From Paulinella micropora (lineage: Eukaryota; Cercozoa; Imbricatea; Euglyphida; Paulinellidae): 64,000 nt of DNA. The notes below the pieces were generated by a model that was not told the DNA's origin, made no database searches, and worked only from the letters and a program-made list of their open reading frames with translations. Position numbers and translations under genes: made by a program. The stretch is from contig WBZZ01004821.1 of NCBI GenBank assembly GCA_019918135.1, positions 97,501 through 161,500 of the forward strand. Reading direction: 5' to 3'. Below, piece after piece: positions 47,201 through 55,741 of this stretch (position 1 is its first letter; every line of letters starts with the position of its first letter).

Positions 47201-49434
47201 GGTCCAGCGCCGCGGCCAGCCCGGCGGCGTCCGGCACGCCGGCCAGGCGCCACGCGGCCTCGGCCACCGGCGCCCGGCCGCAGTAGCCCTCCGCCAGCCA
47301 GCCCCAGGAGCCGCGGCCGCCCGCCCGCGCGCGCTCCTGCCCGCCGTCGCAGAAGAGCGTGCGCAGCCCGCGCTGCACGGCGCCCAGCCCCCACCACACG
47401 TCGTCGCCGGCCGCCGGGCACGTGTACCAGCCCCCCTCCCCGGGGGGGACAGAAAGGGGCCCTGGCCCTGGGCCTGCACCGGCAGGCGCGCCGAGGCGTT
47501 GCCGGCGCTCGCGTTCACGCCGAACGCGCCCGCAAAGGCCGCGGCGTGCAGGGCCACCCACTGCTGCCGCAGCGCATCGTCGTCCGTCCGCTCGCGGGTG
47601 TGCACCAGGCGCAGGCGCACGTCTGGTTGCCGCACCCGTCGGGCCCGAACAGCAGCGCCAGGTGCAGCACCGAGTCGTAGCTGTACTGCGCCAGCGACAG
47701 CTGCACCGAGTTGCACGTTAGCGCCAGCGTGTGGCGCTCCAGGAACGCGCCCGCGGGGGCGCCCGGGCAGCCCGCCCCGCCGTCGCCGGCGACCCGCAGC
47801 AGCGACCACGAGGGCCCCTCGGCGCCGAACCAGCGCGTCGCGCCCGTGGCCGGGTCCACCAGGTCCAGGGCGGCCGCCCCCGCGTCCAGCACCAGGGGCC
47901 ACCAGCCCTGGCGGTGCGACTCGGCGAGGCCGGCGAACAGCGTGCGCACCAGCGACGCCTTGGTCTCGGCGCGCGTGTGGATCAGCTCCAGCATGCGCGA
48001 CAGGCTGCCCCACACCGAGCTCGCGCCCACCGCCTTCTCCAGCAGCGACAGCATGTACAGGCGGTTGCGGTCCGTCAGCAGCTCCACGCCGAGCGCCAGC
48101 GGCTGCAGGAGCTCGGCGAACTCGGCCGCCTGGGCCGCCGACGACGACACGAGCTGCAGCACCTGGGCCGCCGCCCCGGAGCTGCGCGCCACCAGTTCCT
48201 GCTCCTCGCCCAGCGACTCGACGTAGAAAGCCGACATGGCGGCCAGCGCGTCCTCGAGCTCGTTGGTGCTGTTGCTGACCCTGTCCAGCAGCGCCGCGAT
48301 CTGCTTGGACGCGTTCTGCGCCGCCGCCCCCGCCGCCTCGTACGCGTTCAGCGCCGTCGTCCACTGCGCCCAGAAGTCGTTGCCCGCGCGGAACGCGTCC
48401 AGCTGGCGCGTGTACGCGTTGCGCAGGAACAACAGCTCCGTCGTGTACGCGCTCGCCAGCTTCAGGTCCAGGTTGTACTTGACGTTCTGTAGCTCCTGCT
48501 TCGCGCACTCGGCCAGGTCCAGGCAGTTGCTGCTCACGGCCGTGACGGTCTGGGCCAGGCAGTTGCTCTGCACCTGCACGTACTCGGCGTCCAGCGCGGC
48601 CAGGTCGTCCGCGCCCAGCTCCGTGCCGTTCAGCCGCGCGAGGGCGCGCAACGAGCTCTCCTTCAGGGACTTCCAGTCGTGGGCAAACCCCTGGCACACG
48701 GCCTTGACCTGCCCGAGCGCGTCTTGGCCCAGCAGGGCCTGCGCCAGGCGCCGGCGGTGGCTCCGGCGCCGCCGCCCCGCCCCGCCCGTCGAGCCGCCGG
48801 CGCCGCCCGTCGCGTTCGACACGACGGCGTTCCAGTGCTCGCTCTCGTTCTGGAACAGGTCGTCGGCCCGCGCCACGGTGTCCGCCGCGCCGCTCGCGTT
48901 GCGCACAAACGGCGGCACGGGCGGCGGGGCCTCGGTCAGCCCCGCCGCGCCGGCCCCCGGCGGGACGACCGGCTGTTCGGCGCCCAGGGGCTGCCGCGCA
49001 CCGCCCAGAAAGTCCGCCACGCTGCGCGCCAGCAGGCAGGACCCAAAGTCGTCGGTCAGCGACACCACTGCCGACACCTGCTTGGTCCACGAGGGCGTGA
49101 AGCCCAGCAGCTCGGCCGTGCCGTACTCCACGTACGGGTGGGGCACGGCCAGCTCAAAGCCCAGCGTCGCGTTGTGGGCCACGGATTCGTACGTCACGTA
49201 CACGTGGCACACCACCGCCCGGCAGCCCTGCGACCGCACCAGGACCCGGACCTCCTCCAGCGCTGCGTCCGGCGACGGGGCCGCGGACGCGACGACCGAC
49301 TGCACCTGGTACCCGAGCGACTCGGGCGGCGGCCCCTCCGCCGCCACGACCCCCAGCGCCCACCCCCACCACAGGCACCACCACCACCACCGCCCGCGCG
49401 GCCGTTCATGCGTGCTGGCGGCCGCCGTCGTCAT
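44238..49434 (-). CDS. Very large type I membrane glycoprotein with coiled coils, frame broken
   Basis: ATG at 49434 with a Trp-rich signal peptide (WWWWCLWWGWALGVVAAEG). The ectodomain of about 1,600 residues has many NxT/NxS sites. After a first beta-type domain (AVVCHVYVTYESVAHNATLG) there is a first long alpha-helical region (LQNVKYNLDLKLASAYTTEL, ASKQIAALLDRVSNSTNELE). A central part includes WVERRSGRLARHLTWPF and LGYPRCLDTPCPF, and a second helical region follows near the end (LQQARDNARTIRVEQQSEL, LIAQAANRSAELIRRQSALR). A membrane segment (LLLGLTVGLTASAVAWVVLW) and a tail with a duplicated RPDDGRDR motif, then a second hydrophobic stretch (LLVLVCWLALALSYVV), end the protein. No family recognised; helical pairs flanking a large head recall surface attachment or fusion glycoproteins, which is only an analogy. 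The frame is broken about three times. Confidence 0.6.
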
Positions 49435-49742
49435 GACGCGAACGGGTCGCTAAGCTTGCTTTTGGGGGGGGGGAAGGAGGCAGGGGGCGGGCCCGGCTCC
49501 CCTGGGGCGGGCGCCCGGCGGAACGGTCCCCCCCCGGGGGCCGTCGGGCGGCCGCCCAGGGAGGGAAGGAGGGGGGCCCCCTTCCCTCCCCTCTCCCGCC
49601 GTCCTCTCCCCCCCCCCGGCCTCATCACTTCCCTGCGCAGTGTCTCCTGCCTAAAGCAGGTTGTGCCTGTGCCGTAGTTGGCTGGCACAGCGCCGCCCCC
49701 TAGCCGGCTCCCCGGACTCTCCGCTTCCCTCCCTGCCCCGCG
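49435..49742. other. Divergent promoter region, copied at 53060-53285
   Basis: Between the glycoprotein start (-) and the F-box/LRR start (+). G/C runs, then a block GGGCGGCCGCCCAGGGAGGGAAGG and the CCTAAAGCAGGTTGTGCC element. Most of this stretch recurs upstream of the second F-box/LRR gene, though there the minus-strand neighbour is different. Confidence 0.6.
49645..49680 (+). promoter_or_regulatory. Conserved leader/promoter block of F-box/LRR gene 1
   Basis: TCCTGCCTAAAGCAGGTTGTGCCTGTGCCGTAGTTG, about 65-100 bases before the ATG at 49743. The matching block before gene 2 (53190-53226) differs at single positions only, while flanking C-runs differ in length. CCTGCCTAAAGCAGG is a near-perfect inverted repeat. 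Confidence 0.4.
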
Positions 49743-52077
49743 ATGACTCAGCCCTCCAGGTCCCCTTGTGCGCTGCCCCCTCTCTCTTACCCACCGCGCA
49801 CTGGTTGTGTCCTGCAGGCGCCGCGACCAGGCGCCGTCCGGCGAGCCCGGCGTCCTGGGGCCGCGGCTCGCACCTTTTCTGCCCGGCACGGTGGAAGCGC
49901 TCAGCCTCGCCTGCACGTCCGAGGCCTGGTACCACCAACTGGTGCAGGCCCCGGGCTTCTGGCGCCACTGCACGCTGCCCAAGCTCGACTTCCGCCTCGC
50001 CGCCCACCGACGCCTCTTCGCGCTCCTGGGCGAAACCTGGCGGAAGGCGCATGTCGTCTGTACGCGCGTTTGCCTGCCCGCTGCCGTGGGGGCGGACCCA
50101 CCTCTGCTGCGGCACCTGCGGGGCCTGGTCGTCCGGCACCTGTCTTTGGTAGATAAAGACAGTCGGGACGACTGCGCCGTCACGGCGGCCACGCTCCAGC
50201 AGCTGTCGGAGTTCTGTCCGCAACTCCAACGACTGGACCTCCCGCGCCTGGCTCCGGGCGCGGCGGATGAGGACTGGCTGCATTGCGTGGCCTCGCTCCC
50301 AGACCTAGTCAGCCTGGACTTCACGGGCTTTACCGACGACCGCTTGGCTGGGCTAGTGGCGAGGAAGCCGCGCTTCCGACGACTAGGCTTCCAGTACTCT
50401 ACTATTACTAGCCGGGGCTTGCAGACTTCTCTGCCCAGCGTACAAGGCCTCGAGGAGCTGGACTTGACCGCCTGCCACGTAGCGTGGACGGCGGAGGAGG
50501 AGGAGGAGGCGGAGGAGGACGAGGAGGCGCTTTGGCTGTTGGGCGCGGGTGAGGACGGCGGCTGGGGCCACCAGCTGCGTGTGCTGAACCTGTCGGCTTG
50601 GCCACAAAACCGGGCGATCACTGATGTGCACCTAAATCGCCTAGCGTTGTTGCCCCAGCTCGAGGAACTAGACCTCTCTGGCAGTATCCACGAAGAGGAG
50701 GTGTTTGATACTTTGCGAAGGCTGTGCCAGCCGCCATACGGAGAATCCAGGTTCCAACAGCTCAGGAAACTAGGCCTCGGTATGGACGACAACACAGGGC
50801 TAAGCACAGCCAGACTCGATTTCTTGCCATGGCTAACAAACCTCGAAGAGCTCAACCTGCCGCAGGGCTCCGAGGGCTGGAACTGGGATCTGGCGGTGGG
50901 TGCAGAGGAGGAGACTACTAGCCTCACGGGAGCCTGCCTGAGGTTTGTCCCACAGCTCACCCGGCTTCGCACGCTGAGGCTGGACCTAAATATCACAGAC
51001 CTAGAGCTAGAGAGCGCGCTGACAACACTGACCAACCTGCGCACGCTAGTGCTCAGCAGCTCGCAGCCTACCTCTATTACGGACGGTGCTTGTGCCGCAC
51101 TAGCCAGCCTCACGGCACTGGAAGAGCTAGCCCTGTGTCAGGCAGAGTCTATCAGTGGAACGGGGCTAGCCAGCCTGCGGCCACTGTCGCGGCTGCGCAA
51201 GCTGGTCCTCCGAGGCTGCGGCCTGACGGACGAGGGGCTGGCGGCTCTGCCGCCCCTAGGCAGCCTGCGGCACCTCGATCTCACAGACTGTGTCAGCCTG
51301 GTGGGGGACCTGCGAGTGCTGGCGGGCTTGGCCGGGCTACAGGAGCTGCACCTCGGCGGCTGCACCAACCTCACCGACGCGGGGCTCGCCTCGTTGGGGC
51401 GCAACTGCAACCTGCGGGTGCTGAGCCTGCGCGGCTGTCGCCGGCTCACGGGGACCGGACTAGCCCCCCTACGCTCATTAGTAGAGCTGAACCTCGAGAG
51501 GTGCACGGGCCTCACGGACGAGGGGCTGGAGCGCCTGGGACCCGGCTTGCGCTGGCTAAGACTAGGCGACAAGCTCCAGCCGGCACAAATCACGGCGTCC
51601 GGCGTCAGAGCGCTCTGGCCCCGGCTGCCCGACCTCGAGGAGCTATATTTCTACACCGTGCCCAGCCAGAACCTAGTCGCGAAGGGGGCGCTGAACACGT
51701 TGTTCCACTGTACCAAGCTCGAGAAGCTGCTAGTGGGCTCGTGCACGGTGGGCGGCCTGGCTGGCGGTGCATTCCCCCCTGGCCTGCGGAAGCTACGGGT
51801 AGAGGGCCTGCAGGCCTTGGGGGACATGGATCTACGGAAACTGTTGAAGCAGCTGCGACAGCGGACGACGACGTGCTTGCGGGACCTGGAGCTACTACAG
51901 GGCGCAGCTCCGTCCCAGGGAGACCGCGTCTCCTCTCTGCTTCTCTCCTACGCGTCTGCGTGTCTGCCCGGGCTACGTCGCTGGCGGGTCAGTGCGTCGC
52001 TGGTGCAGGCAGACCCAGAAGCACAGCACGACCAGGCCGAAGAGGAGGGGCAGTACTACGAGTGGCTGCGGAACTAG
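49743..52077 (+). CDS. F-box/leucine-rich-repeat protein (gene 1), one short intron
   Basis: Exon 1 is 49743-49759 (MTQPS plus two bases); exon 2 is 49818-52077. Joined across the CAG|GTCC...CTGCAG|GCG junctions the protein starts MTQPSRRRDQAPSGEPGVLG, about 758 residues. An F-box-like motif follows (LAPFLPGTVEALSLACTSEA, WYHQLVQAPGFWRH), then from residue ~130 to ~690 leucine-rich repeats of the AMN1/FBXL cysteine-containing type: LVSLDFTGFTDDRLAGL, LRKLVLRGCGLTDEGLAAL, LQELHLGGCTNLTDAGLASL, LRVLSLRGCRRLTGTGLAPL, LVELNLERCTGLTDEGLERL. An acidic insert (EEEEEAEEDEEA) interrupts the early repeats. FBXL proteins bring substrates to SCF ubiquitin ligases. AGTAAA at 52219 may be its 3' signal. 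Confidence 0.8.
49760..49817 (+). other. Spliceosomal intron of 58 bases in F-box/LRR gene 1
   Basis: GTCCCCTTGTGC ... CTCTTACCCACCGCGCACTG ... TGTGTCCTGCAG. Retaining it would shift the frame away from the F-box; removing it joins MTQPSR directly to RRDQAPSGEPG. In gene 2 the corresponding interval is 84 bases, with the same ends, and its removal gives the same junction. CTTAC may be the branch-point region. Confidence 0.7.
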
Positions 52078-52079
52078 GG

Positions 52080-52480
52080 GACGAAACATCCTGCTCGGGG
52101 CCGGGCTGTCCGGGACACCACTCCGTTGTGCTGGCACCATGGGTCAGTGCCTGTGTAGCCCTGGTGAGTCGGCGCGATGCACTACTAAGAGGCGAGTACT
52201 AGGTACAACAGAGCTAGCAGTAAAAACCTTAAAAGCCCTAGCCTCCTGCCGCTCTTCCTGGCACTAGACTCCGAGTCTCTGCGGCACACGAGCCGAGCCG
52301 GTGTCTGGCAACCCCGGGCTGATCAAAGCCGGTGTCTGGCAACCCCGGGCTGATGAAAGCCGGTATCCGGCAACCCCGGGCTGATCAGAGCCGGTAGGTC
52401 GGGGACGAGGCCGGCGACGAGAACTGCGAAGAGGGCAGCACTAGCGGCCTCAACCAGGAGCGGGGCAGTACGAGTGGCTC
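52080..52480. other. 3' flank of F-box/LRR gene 1 with relic repeats
   Basis: Contains the gene's 3' flank and then three tandem units of about 33 bases (AGCCGGTGTCTGGCAACCCC, GGGCTGATCA) that correspond to the extreme 3' end of the minus-strand F-box-like gene at 55742 (CCCCGGGCTGATCAGAGCCGG). So 52290-52440 is a repeated, otherwise lost copy of that gene's end. No open gene here. Confidence 0.6.
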
Positions 52481-52785
52481 AGGCTGTGGGGATGTCCGTA
52501 AGAGACCTAGATGATGTCCGTAGGAAACCTAGCTTTCTACGTTTGGCCGGGCCGTCCGGGACACCGCACCGTGTGCTGGCACCGGCGACGAGTGCCGGGT
52601 GGGCGGGGACCCGGCGGGGACCCGGCGGAGCCCCGGTGAGGGGTGCCCTACCGAGAGCTGAGTAGGAGGTACGTACCAAAGCGGGACCAGAAGTTTAAAA
52701 TTTTACTCGCCTGGAAAAAAAGCTTAGGCACTAGGCTCAGAGTCCCTGCCGCCCGCGAGCCGACGTCCGGGAGCCCCGGGGCTGG
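52481..52785. other. Second copy of the F-box/LRR 3' flank
   Basis: GCCGGGCCGTCCGGGACACCGC ... GTGCTGGCACC at about 52540-52580 repeats the 3' flank found at 52095-52140 after gene 1, although no F-box/LRR coding sequence precedes it here. CGGGGACCCGG is doubled near 52600. A TTTAAAATTTTA block lies at 52693-52705. Confidence 0.5.
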
Positions 52786-53045
52786 TCAGGACCGGTAGGT
52801 CAGGGACGAGGCCAGCGCCCGCCACAGCCACTTGGAGGCCAGGGCCAGGGAGTACGGGGTCACGGTACCGCGCGTAGTCCGCAGCGCCGGACCGGTTGGT
52901 GGGCAAGAACACTGTGGCCTGGTACCCGGTACCCGTGCCCAGCGCTGGCCGGGCCGCAGGCTTAGCGTCGTCGTGCTGGGCCTTGTGGCGCTTGGGGTCG
53001 GGCCTGGGGAGCAGGGGGTTGTGGTCCAGGCCGGGCGGGTCGTTG
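52786..53045 (-). pseudogene. Internally deleted copy of the F-box-like gene at 55742
   Basis: The minus strand from 53045 reads MDHNPLLPRPDPKRHKAQHD and continues like the gene at 55742-57617 through YARYRD and the ASKWL motif, then jumps straight to that gene's last few codons and 3' end. About 1.6 kb of the gene's middle is missing. At the joint, a GCGGGCGCTGGCC-like word that exists at both places in the full gene is present once. This is a dead or at most very short copy. Confidence 0.8.
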
Positions 53046-53189
53046 GTGCCGGGGGGGGGGGGCCTGGCTTCCCTGGGGCCGTCGGGCGGCCGCCAAGGAA
53101 GGGAAGGAGGGGGGCCCCCTCCCCTCCCCTCTCCCCCCCCCGCCGTCCTCCCCCCCCCACCCTTCGCCCCGTCATTTCCCCGCGCGGGG

Positions 53190-53226
53190 TCTCCTGCCTA
53201 AAGCGGGTTGTGCCTGTGCCGTAGTT
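53190..53226 (+). promoter_or_regulatory. Conserved leader/promoter block of F-box/LRR gene 2
   Basis: TCTCCTGCCTAAAGCGGGTTGTGCCTGTGCCGTAGTT, 60-96 bases before the ATG at 53286, matching the block at 49645-49680. Confidence 0.4.
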
Positions 53227-53285
53227 AGCAGGCGTAGCGCCGCCCCCGAACTGGCTCCCCGGACTCTCTGCCTCCCTGCCCCGCG

Positions 53286-55514
53286 ATGACTCAGCACTCC
53301 AGGTCCCCTGGTGCACTGCCCCCCTCCCCGCCCCCCAACACCACCCCCTCTCTCCTTACCCACCGCGCACTGGTTGTGTCCTGCAGGCGCCGCGACCAGG
53401 CGCCGCCCGGCGAGCCCGGCGTCCTGGGGCAGCGGCTCGCGCCCTTCCTGTGCGGGACGGTGGACGCGCTCGGCCTTGCCTGCACGTCCGAGGCCTGGTA
53501 CCACCAAGTGGTGCGAGCACCGGCCTTCTGGCGCCACCGCACGCTGCCCGAGCTCGACTTCCGTCTCGCGGCGCACCGGAACCTCTTCGCGCTCCTGGGC
53601 GAAACCTGGCGGCGGGCGCACGTAACCTGCGAACACGTCTGGCTGCTCGCGGACACGCGTGCGGACCCGCCCCTGCCGCGGCAGAACCTGCGCGGCCTGG
53701 TCGTCCGGCACCTGTCCTTGGTGGACGAGGACAGCCACGACGACTGCGCCGTCACGGCGGAGACGCTCCAGCAGCTGCCGGAGTTCTGTCCGCAACTCCG
53801 ACGACTGGACCTCCCGAGCCTGGCCCCCGACGTGACGGACGAAGTCTGGCTAGCTTGTGTGACCTCGCTCCCGGACCTGACCAGCCTGGATTTTGCGGGC
53901 TTCACCGACACGCGCTTGGCCGCGCTGGTGCAGACCCGAAGCCACTGGACGCGGCTGGGCTTCCAGCACTCGCGCATTACCGGCGCGGGACTGCAAGCTT
54001 CGCTGCCTCTTGTGCAGGGCCTGGCAGAGCTGGACCTGACCGCCTGCGATGAGCTGGCGCCAGGGAATCCGGGCTATGACCCGCCTTGGCTCGCGGACGC
54101 GGGGGGGTTTGGCCAGTGGGGCCGCTACTTGCGCGTGCTGAACTTGTCGCCCTCTGACGAGGCGCAGTGGAGCGTACAGGGGGCGTGGGTCCAGCGCCTA
54201 GTGTGGCTACCCCGACTCCAAGAACTAAACCTCCGCGATAATGATGACGTCGGCGCGATACGGGCAATGCGAGTCCTGTGCTCTCTAGGACGGTTCCGGG
54301 AGCTCAGGAAACTCGACCTCAGTGGGAGGGCGAGAGTGACCACAGAAGATCTTGACTTCTTGTCACTGCTGTGGAGACTCGAGGAGCTGCACCTTCCGAA
54401 GGGTCATGTCCCACGGAACGAAGAAGCCACTCTCCCGGAATCCTACCAGCGCCCCCGAACCGACATGTACCTCGCGGGAGCCTGCCTGCGGCATGTCCAA
54501 GGGCTCACGCGGCTCCGGACTCTAACGACGGACCTATCTTGCACAGACGAGGAGCTACGCGCGCTCCAGCAACTGACCAACCTGCGCACGCTACAGCTGA
54601 GCGTCTCCACGGACACCCTCATTACCGACGCAGGGCTGGCCGCCCTAGCCGGTCTCACGGCACTCGAGGAGCTAACGGTGTGCGGGGCTCGGAACATACA
54701 AGGCCCGGGGCTAACTCACCTGCGGCCCCTGGCGAGGCTACGGAAGCTAGTCCTCCGGAACTGCGGCCTGACTGGCGAGGGGCTGGCAGCTCTGCCGTCC
54801 CTGCGCGGCCTGCAGGAGCTGCACCTCGGCGGCTGTACCAACCTCACCGACCAGGCGCTTGTCTCACTGGGGCAACCCCGCAACCTGCGAGTGCTCAGCC
54901 TGAGCGAGTGTCGCAAGCTGACCGGTACCGGACTGGTTCACCTGTGGTCGTTAGTAGAGTTAGACCTCGGGGAATGCTCGGGCCTCACGGACGAGGGGCT
55001 GGGCCGCCTACCCCCGCTGCCCGGCCTGCGACTGCTGAGGCTCGGGTCCACCCATGCGAGCTGGACGGCGGCTGGCTTAGCCGCGCTGTGGCCCAAGCTA
55101 CCCCGCCTCGAGGAGCTGGACCTCTCGCTGCCCCCCAGCCTCGACGGGCTAAACCTCTTGCCTGCCCCAGCCGGCTCTGTGAGCCAGCTGCCGGCGCCCT
55201 TGCAGCTCCCCGCCGGCCTGCGGAGGTGCCAGCTGGAGGGCCTGGAGAACGCCTGGTCCTACCCACTGCTTAAGAAGCTGCTGCAACGCCTGACGCGGCT
55301 CCAGGTACTGGGGCTGCAAGGCGAAAGCCAGAGACGGGTACTGGGGCTGCAAAGCGAAAGCGAGAGTGGCCTCACACTGGAGGATCTCAGGGACGTGGTG
55401 AATCTTTTCCCCCAGCTACGGCGCTTGAAGGTCAGCGGGGCACTGTTGACCCCGTTGTACGAGCCCGACGAGCCGGTGGCGGTGCAGGAGGACGAGCGGC
55501 TCTGGCTCCTGTGA
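53286..55514 (+). CDS. F-box/leucine-rich-repeat protein (gene 2), one short intron
   Basis: Exon 1 53286-53302 and exon 2 53387-55514, giving MTQHSRRRDQAPPGEPGVLG and about 714 residues. Without splicing the frame also stays open because the intron is 84 bases, adding SPGALPPSPPPNTT. F-box-like motif LAPFLCGTVDALGLACTSEA ... WYHQVVRAPAFWRH, then LRRs: LTSLDFAGFTDTRLAAL, LRKLDLSGRARVTTEDLDFL, LQELHLGGCTNLTDQALVSL, LRVLSLSECRKLTGTGLVHL, LVELDLGECSGLTDEGLGRL. It lacks the acidic insert of gene 1 and one LRR pair, and its end differs, with a duplicated VLGLQGESQRR / VLGLQSESESG unit. AATAAA at 55669. Same role as proposed for gene 1, probably with another target. Confidence 0.8.
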   Translation: MTQHSRSPGALPPSPPPNTTPSLLTHRALVVSCRRRDQAPPGEPGVLGQRLAPFLCGTVDALGLACTSEAWYHQVVRAPAFWRHRTLPELDFRLAAHRNLFALLGETWRRAHVTCEHVWLLADTRADPPLPRQNLRGLVVRHLSLVDEDSHDDCAVTAETLQQLPEFCPQLRRLDLPSLAPDVTDEVWLACVTSLPDLTSLDFAGFTDTRLAALVQTRSHWTRLGFQHSRITGAGLQASLPLVQGLAELDLTACDELAPGNPGYDPPWLADAGGFGQWGRYLRVLNLSPSDEAQWSVQGAWVQRLVWLPRLQELNLRDNDDVGAIRAMRVLCSLGRFRELRKLDLSGRARVTTEDLDFLSLLWRLEELHLPKGHVPRNEEATLPESYQRPRTDMYLAGACLRHVQGLTRLRTLTTDLSCTDEELRALQQLTNLRTLQLSVSTDTLITDAGLAALAGLTALEELTVCGARNIQGPGLTHLRPLARLRKLVLRNCGLTGEGLAALPSLRGLQELHLGGCTNLTDQALVSLGQPRNLRVLSLSECRKLTGTGLVHLWSLVELDLGECSGLTDEGLGRLPPLPGLRLLRLGSTHASWTAAGLAALWPKLPRLEELDLSLPPSLDGLNLLPAPAGSVSQLPAPLQLPAGLRRCQLEGLENAWSYPLLKKLLQRLTRLQVLGLQGESQRRVLGLQSESESGLTLEDLRDVVNLFPQLRRLKVSGALLTPLYEPDEPVAVQEDERLWLL
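53303..53386 (+). other. Spliceosomal intron of 84 bases in F-box/LRR gene 2
   Basis: GTCCCCTGGTGC ... TCCTTACCCACCGCGCACTG ... TGTGTCCTGCAG. Donor side and the last ~35 bases match the 58-base intron of gene 1; the middle holds an extra CCCCTCCCCGCCCCCCAACA-type stretch. Confidence 0.65.
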
Positions 55515-55741
55515 ACACTCGGGTGGTGCACGCCCTCACCCTGCTGGTGTGGGGGCCGGCCCTTGCCCTCCCCCCCCCGAGCACCGGGCAGTCATGCTTG
55601 GACCCAGTGCCTGCGGGGCCCGGCGGCTGCCCTGTCGGGAGCCAAGTACTAGGGACGGCAGAACCAGCAATAAAAACTTTTAATCCTCAGCCAAAAAAAC
55701 TTCGGTACTAGAGTCCCGGCAGGGCGCGAACCCCCGGGCTG

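Noticed and set aside
44753-47680. 975-codon plus-strand open frame opposite the giant glycoprotein gene
   Set aside because: Its composition (Arg, Gln, Gly, Val, Leu with HVR- and QRHR-like runs) is the antisense of a GC-rich coding frame, and the minus strand has signal peptide, glycosylation sites and membrane anchor.
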